64,000 bases of DNA, from NCBI GenBank assembly GCA_020746995.1, contig JAGPXD010000004.1:2170001-2234000 (forward strand), in the 5' to 3' direction. The position numbers and the translations under genes are program-made. Positions 58,562 to 64,000 of this stretch are shown one piece after another. Each line of letters begins with the position of its first letter. Within the stretch, counting starts at the first letter, position 1. This DNA comes from Plectosphaerella cucumerina (Eukaryota; Ascomycota; Sordariomycetes; Glomerellales; Plectosphaerellaceae). Under the pieces are notes generated by a model, which saw nothing but the letters and a program-made list of their open reading frames with translations, did not search any database and had not been told where the DNA came from.

Positions 58562-58681
58562 ACATACGACCATACCCACTGGAGAATACGGGATCCCGTC
58601 CGCTCTCCCATCGTCAAACCAGTGAGGGCTGGAGTAGTAGTTGGGTCGGTGACGACCAGCGAATGCCCGGTGTTGTATGTT
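58562..58681 (+). rRNA. 5S ribosomal RNA (copy 2)
   Basis: Starts ACATACGACCATACCCACTG and ends GGTGTTGTATGTT, 120 nt. The internal promoter region (GTAGTAGTTGGGTCGGTGAC) is intact. Helix I and helix II arms pair. A run of six or more T follows at once (58680-58685), the Pol III terminator. It differs from copy 1 at about a dozen positions, mostly in loops or as paired changes. Confidence 0.95.
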
Positions 58682-58685
58682 TTTT
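58680..58685 (+). terminator. Pol III T-run after 5S copy 2
   Basis: A T-run directly at the 3' end of the 5S rRNA sequence. Confidence 0.7.
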
Positions 58686-58806
58686 GCCCGCTGGCACCAG
58701 CCACGGCGTCAAGCCAACGCCCTCAAGTTGTTTCATCAGGGCATGAGAGTCATCAGGCAAAGCCACTCAAGGGCAACTCAACAGCCCATGAGAACCTTCC
58801 TTACAC

Positions 58807-58814
58807 ATATAAAA
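58807..58814 (+). promoter_or_regulatory. TATA box of the F-box-like gene
   Basis: ATATAAAA lies about 72-79 bp upstream of the ATG at 58886, followed by a short leader. The 5S gene ends only about 125 bp upstream of it. Confidence 0.5.
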
Positions 58815-58885
58815 TTCGCTTTCTCGCAAGTGAATGAAGTGGTTCAAGGTCAGCCTGACTGAGGCAGAGGAACACACTCTTCACC

Positions 58886-60810
58886 ATGTCTCTCCTTGCA
58901 ATAGCAATGCCAACTGAGCCCACCCAAAAGGAGTTGCCTTCGTCAGCCATCAATGCCATCCCGTGGACCTCCACGCCTATCGAAGTACGCCGAATGATAC
59001 TGAGCCACTTGGGCATACCAAACTTGGGCAGACGACCGAGCGGCTCGGGACCAAAGGTGGCTCGATTCGCTGCCGTGTGTCAGGAATGGCAGGATTACTT
59101 CGAGCCACGTCTGTTTCGGCGCCTCGTCCTTGACCCAGAATCTCTTGACAGGTTTGACTCTATCATTTGGCAACGCGATGTTCGTTTAGGCTACATCAGA
59201 AAGCTCTGGCTCCGTATAAAGCTCTCGAAATACAGGTGTCCCCAATGCGATCACGCTGAGGACGTGGCAACAAAGAAGCGGTATGCTGCGCAATTACACC
59301 TTCCTACTATCCCGACGATGGACTTTTGTACTAAATGCTCGCAGCAACAACGGAATCTTCACAACATGCATTCAGACGCTACTGAAAACACTCAGCCTCT
59401 GGGATCCCCAGAAGCATGGGTCACAAGGACTGGAATTGATGCTGTCAGCCTCCTCGCCCAGTGACACGGAGCACCGGTTCAGCCGATGCGAAATACAGGA
59501 CTGGTATCCGTTCCACTACGCCGAAGACTTGGCTGTGATGCCCAGCAAGGCTGACATCCAGCGCATCGTCAATCCTGATCACTTCCGTCTTTACGATCAT
59601 CGCGGCTGCTCTCCTCCGTGGTATGAAGGGCATCTCGACAGGGTGCATGGAACTCCGCTTCGTTTGCTACCACGGAGGGATGACCAAGGCCGTTTCATCA
59701 ATAGTTGCAATTTCCTTCCTGCCGTCCCAATAGTCAAAGGGCTGTTGTTACGCAGACAGTTTCGCAGGGAGATTCATCTGCGGACGCTGTCCTCACTACT
59801 CAAACGAAGCTTCGTCGCACTGGAGTGGTTTCGCTTCGAGAGGACGGTGTCTCCGGAACCTGATGATCAAGTTACTTTTGCTACAGGTATGAAACACGGC
59901 CACGACCACCAGGCTTTGCGATGAGCAACTGAAGAGACTGACCACTTGGTTTTCAGACTGTCATTCGCATCTGCTACCTTCGCTTCCGAGGACACTTCGC
60001 TCGTTCTCCTTCACACAATGGGAGCCCCCAAGAATCGAGCGCGGTCATGAATTCGAGGATGATGACGATCCCGAAACTCCCCTCCATGACCACGACAAAA
60101 TACATCAACAGATGGCAAATCTTTGTCAGAGGCTGGATCAATTCTGTCCACCTTGGCAGATCGACGCAGCTGCCTTCCTCAGGTCCATTATGGGAATGGA
60201 GTCACCCAAAGACATGGCTGGAAGCTCCCTGCGTCATTTAAGCCTCCATTGCTCGCTATCAAGCTTGGACGCTAGCAGAGAAGAGTTCGAATCGGTGGTA
60301 AACCTCGCGGCCAAGGCAGCTCTAAGGCTTCCCCGACTACAGATTATGGAGATCTGGGGGGTCTGTTTAGATGGCCTAAACAGCCGAGCGTACATTTTCC
60401 AGTACATCAACGCATACAGCCGGGCCAGCATTGTCTGGAGGAGCTCCGGAAAGACTCCGGCCATCGAGAAGAACATTATGGCGAGATGGAGCCAGGTGGC
60501 CCAGAAGCACTCGCGCACGACTATGGCGAGCGCAATCGTCCCCATTGCCGTGACTGGCAGGGATATTTCCAAGTCTGATGGAACCTGCATGTATCGACAT
60601 CTGCTGCTTAGAGACCTGATCCTTGACCCAGTCTCACGACTTCTCCTAGAGCACGATTCAACTTCCTCATACAGCTTTCCATTTATGGATTCTTCTGAAC
60701 CGAACCCCGACATCGCATTACTGCAAAAGGAAAGCATAGATCATGAAGCCCGAGTCAGTTCCTTCTTCGAGCTACATTGTCAGGACCCTGGTTTGGCGAA
60801 AGAAGCCTGA
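58886..60810 (+). CDS. F-box-like domain protein of unknown function
   Basis: Exons 58886-59280, 59345-59886 and 59957-60810; 596 residues. The N-terminus has a degenerate F-box-like segment (TPIEVRRMILSHLG ... ARFAAVCQEWQDYFEPRLFR). Next come a CPQC motif, GYIRKLWLRIKLSKY and an acidic DDDDPETPLHDHDK stretch, typical of a large lineage-expanded fungal family. F-box proteins normally dock to Skp1 in SCF ubiquitin ligases; this one is divergent, so that role is inference. Intron 1 (59281-59344) has GTATGC, TACTAAAT and GCAG; intron 2 (59887-59956) has GTATGA and TTTTCAG. Both joins restore a single long frame. The gene appears intact. Confidence 0.75.
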
Positions 60811-61012
60811 AAGACCGATATCTGTGCGCGTGGGCTATCAGCAGGCTGGAGAACAACCGGAAGGGTGTCTGACTGGTGGGGCTTCAGGTCGTACAGGCTG
60901 GGCCGAAGGGCTTTGACTGGGAGGACAAACTCCAGCGTGTATGATAATGTCATGTACAGGCTCAAAGTTCAGGGAAGAAGTTCCGTTACTTCTTTTGCAT
61001 TGTTTAGTAACG

Positions 61013-61929
61013 TCATGTCGGAGAAGGATTTGGGGCAGGTTCGTCAGGCGCGGCGAAGAGCCCCCTGACGCTCTGTTGCCCTTCTCGAGCCATCTTCAAT
61101 GATGCGAATTTCGACTCAGGAAGCCTCTTGCCGGCCTTTATGCTCTCCAGCACCCTACAAATTTGATCTGTTAGCACTCCATGTACTTACGAACCGGCAG
61201 ACTGGCGCGTGACGCCCTGGAAACTTACCACTCGGCACCAACAAACCTCACCCCACAACCCCCAATCTTCTTGATCTCTTTCTCCAGCTTCCCTCCAGCA
61301 AGGCCGCCCCCCGACCCAGGGGAACCACTCGCGGGCTTTCCGACAATGACATGCGTCACCTTCCGCCTACCGAGGTGCAGTGAAATCTTTGCCCCGTTGT
61401 CTGCAAGGATGCGCCTGATCTTATGGTCCGAGACGAGCGGCGCAGTGCTCCCATTGATGTACACCACGACTCCATCGAAGAGTTTCCGAGTGGCCTTTGG
61501 TGGTTCGCCATCGTGTGCCTCGCCTTGCGTAGACGGCTGTATCGTTGCCGTGTCTGTGGTGTTGCCTTTGGAATTGCTGCTTGATGAGGCTGTTCTGTTG
61601 GCATCCATTGCCTCCTTCATCGAGCCCGGCCGGACTAGCATGTCGCGCACGCTGAGTTTCGCCCTTGCTCTGACGGCCTTGGGGACGACCATGCCTAGCT
61701 TCTCGTCGAAGTCCTCGCTGCCTGCGCCATAGGTGTCACTTTGGCGTGCGCCACCCGAATGTCCTGCGACGAACTGGGACATGAGTTTCTTGTTGCGGCT
61801 GTCGCGCCATCCGAGACCTGGTCGCATGTCTGGTCTTTGGTGTCCGGTCGCACTGGAGTTCCAAGGATCAAACACCTTGCCATGATTTGGTTTGGCGGCG
61901 GGGGGTAATGGTGTTTTCTGAGGAGGCAT
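61013..61929 (-). CDS. BRCT-domain protein
   Basis: Minus-strand exons 61929-61229 and 61154-61013 with a 74-bp GT-AG intron (branch GCTAAC); 280 residues from MPPQKTPLPP. The frame is open further up to 62178, but that part looks like leader. The N-terminal half is disordered. A single BRCT domain spans about 150-255: LFDGVVVYINGSTAPLVSDH, IRRILADNGAKISLHLG, VTHVIVGKP, then a Gly-rich insert, and VRFVGAEW joined across the intron to VLESIKAGKRLPESKFA. The Trp of the conserved W-x-x-x-S/C position is formed by the splice. BRCT domains bind phosphopeptides in DNA-damage signalling; I cannot assign a specific orthologue. Confidence 0.82.
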
Positions 61930-64000
61930 TCTGGGTTCCAACCCCTCCAAGGGTTGTTTTAATCTTGTTGTTTGTGAGATGATCCGGTTATCGTTTCGAC
62001 CAATTTGAGTAAGAATGCACTCTGCAAGGAGAACAATTGAGTGCCTGCTGGGGGAGACTGAGAAAAATTCAGTATCAAAGATACTGGGCTGGATTGTCGT
62101 GCAGCTGTCGTCGCTGGGACCAGGGTTGATGTCGAAGAACAAGGGAGTGGTTCCGTTTGCTTGTGATTTACGCGTCATGCAGGCGCGATTAGCGTCGATG
62201 TTTCAGTGTCGTGCATCACGTCAAAGGCGCGACGTCACGGGACCAGACACCACCCAAAGCCCAAAGCTGACATAAGCATACTTCAACCCCTCGAACCACA
62301 GCATTGTAGGTCACCGAGAAGTCACTGGCACTCTCTCTGACACCCCCTCCGACTCGGGCCCGTCTGCAACCTCCACACTGCTCGTGATGCTTGCTGCTCA
62401 TGCAGTACGACCTCCTCCAGATCTCTCAACCGACGGCTGGACGACCCTCCTCGCGACCGCGCTACAGTTCATCTGTCTCGACGCCCCTTGCAGCCGAAGT
62501 TAACCTACCCAGGTTGCCAGGTCCCCCCAGCCCAGCCCGTGGCCGAACGAGGGCGTGTCCAACTCTAAACTGAAAGGGCAGCCCCAGCGCAGGTACCTCG
62601 CCGAAACAAACAAGGCTATTGTTCGTGATGCCCACCCGGGTGCCGTCTCCGAGTCCGCCGCTCCACCAACTTGCACCACCACACACACCAGCCAGACCGA
62701 CGCGCCGAGCTTTCGCGGGCTGACGATGAGATGCGTGCGGGCCCTGGCCTGGCTGGGCTGGGCTTCTCCTTTCTCCTCAGTTCCTTCCACCTATCGTGCC
62801 GTGCCGCACGCCCGCATGCCCACGTTCGTTTTTTGATCGAAAGCCGAAGTGCCCCCCTCCCCTCCCCTCGGACCAAGCGACGCGACTGATGCGCTGGCCG
62901 AGACCTTCCCTTTTAGCACGCACCTTGTTGCGTTGGCAGTCCCCCTCGCCTCGCAGCCACACCTCGATCCAAGTCTCGGCGTGTCTCCCCCGCCTGTCGC
63001 GACCCTCCCACACACACACAGCACGCACACGCACAAGGCCCTGCCCACGCCCTCTCCCCCAAGCGGGTACCATCTGCGTCGAGGGATGTGGAATGTGAGG
63101 GGCAGGGCCCGGTCTAGTGCCCTGCTGTGCAGGCCGGGGACCGCACCCGTCCGCTGTGAGCCGCGGCAAGCCCGCTGAATGGAGCTTCTCCCGGCGCCCT
63201 GCTGCTGCGGTACGTTGCGCGTGCAGCATCTCCGCAGCCCTGAGGGGTGGGTGGGCAAGCCTGCACCCCCAACGACATTCCGCCACCTGAGTTCGACACC
63301 TTGAAGGGCCGCAGGTCACCTGATATGGAGATGAGAGCTCGAATGATGACCGTTCACGCCAGACGACCAGAATTCCAATCCCAATCCTGCCTCGTGGCAT
63401 TGGGGGTATGTGATGTCCAATTGGCCTCGAGAAGCAGCCTCCGGTATCATATTGGGCTGAACTATCTTCCTTGAGAGCCAGCCAGTGATATTGCCCACCC
63501 GGCCTCATCCTTCGGCCCCCTCCGTCGCGCTGGCTGATCAGACATCAGGTCACGCCTCTGCTAGCGTTGGCAGAACAAGGCGCGGCCCCCAGCCCAGGGG
63601 TGGTTTCGAGTGGCGGCGAAAAACATGTGGTCCATCCAGGAAAAAGCAAAGGTTCCTCCTCAGTTGACCGATCCATGGCTGGACTTTCTCTTGGTCCGCT
63701 CTCTAAGACCGGCCGCCCGTCGCAGGCGTTCATGCACAAACGGGACGCACGCACTGGATGGAGCATCTTCCCGGCGACGCACCGCATGGGACATGTGCCG
63801 CGCGCCCGTCAGAAGCCCGTGGCGTGCGTTGCCCTCTCAAGCCTCTCACCGGGCACCGCACCCTGACCGTTGCATTGCACTAACAACGTCCGTCCCCCTT
63901 CTTGCGCCGCCGATTTTCGCATCGACCTGCCGAGGCCGAGAACGGGAAATGAAGTGGCTCCCTGGTCTTTGTGCCCGCGACCAGCCCTTACAGCGAGTGG
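61930..64000. other. Intergenic region to the right edge
   Basis: About 2.07 kb upstream of the BRCT gene with no supported gene. 62,790-63,080 contains CA-rich and C-rich tracts. Open frames overlap on both strands and are low-complexity. A gene could begin just beyond the right edge. Confidence 0.4.

Overview
The window looks like nuclear DNA of a filamentous ascomycete, most likely a Sordariomycete. The evidence is short introns (about 50-160 bp) with GT-AG borders and CTAAC/CTGAC-like branch points, CT-rich leaders before start codons, dispersed single 5S rRNA genes instead of an array, and protein families in their filamentous-fungal form (HFI1/Ada1, Mit1-like PHD-chromo-SNF2, fungal PKA regulatory subunit, CYP65-like P450). 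I modelled 26 introns by joining reading frames; two of them have GC donors.

1-10 kb is accessory-like. It holds the 3' part of an APH-type phosphotransferase, a four-exon cytochrome P450, a small secreted eight-cysteine protein with its own TATA box, then about 3 kb of coding debris. The debris includes a relic split by a 16-bp minisatellite, a minus-strand ORF of unknown family, and a T5orf172/GIY-YIG-type relic with frame breaks. A TATA-driven phenol-2-monooxygenase-like flavoprotein (minus) and a 5S rRNA gene (minus) close this part.

10-21 kb holds MBF1 (+), the replication licensing factor Cdt1 (-), a small hypothetical protein (-), about 4 kb with no convincing gene, and the mitochondrial rRNA 2'-O-methyltransferase MRM1 (-).

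21-48 kb is a housekeeping block: a Mit1/CHD3-like remodeller (+, divergent from MRM1), a CCCH zinc-finger protein (+), Mediator subunit Med1 (+), about 4.4 kb of leader or intergenic DNA with a 20-C tract, the Wee1/Swe1 kinase (+), gamma-tubulin complex GCP3/Spc98 (-), and SAGA subunit Hfi1/Ada1 (+, divergent from GCP3).

49-64 kb holds a 4-coumarate-CoA-ligase-like enzyme whose C-terminus is SKL plus one serine, the splicing factor Cwf7/SPF27 (+), the PKA regulatory subunit (-), SDH assembly factor Sdh5/SDHAF2 (+), a second 5S rRNA gene (+), an F-box-like protein (+) and a BRCT-domain protein (-). The last about 2 kb has no supported gene. Neighbouring genes mostly act in unrelated processes (transcription, chromatin, cell cycle, mitochondria), as expected for a fungal chromosome arm. 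I see no convincing secondary-metabolite cluster, although two oxidative enzymes lie near the left end.
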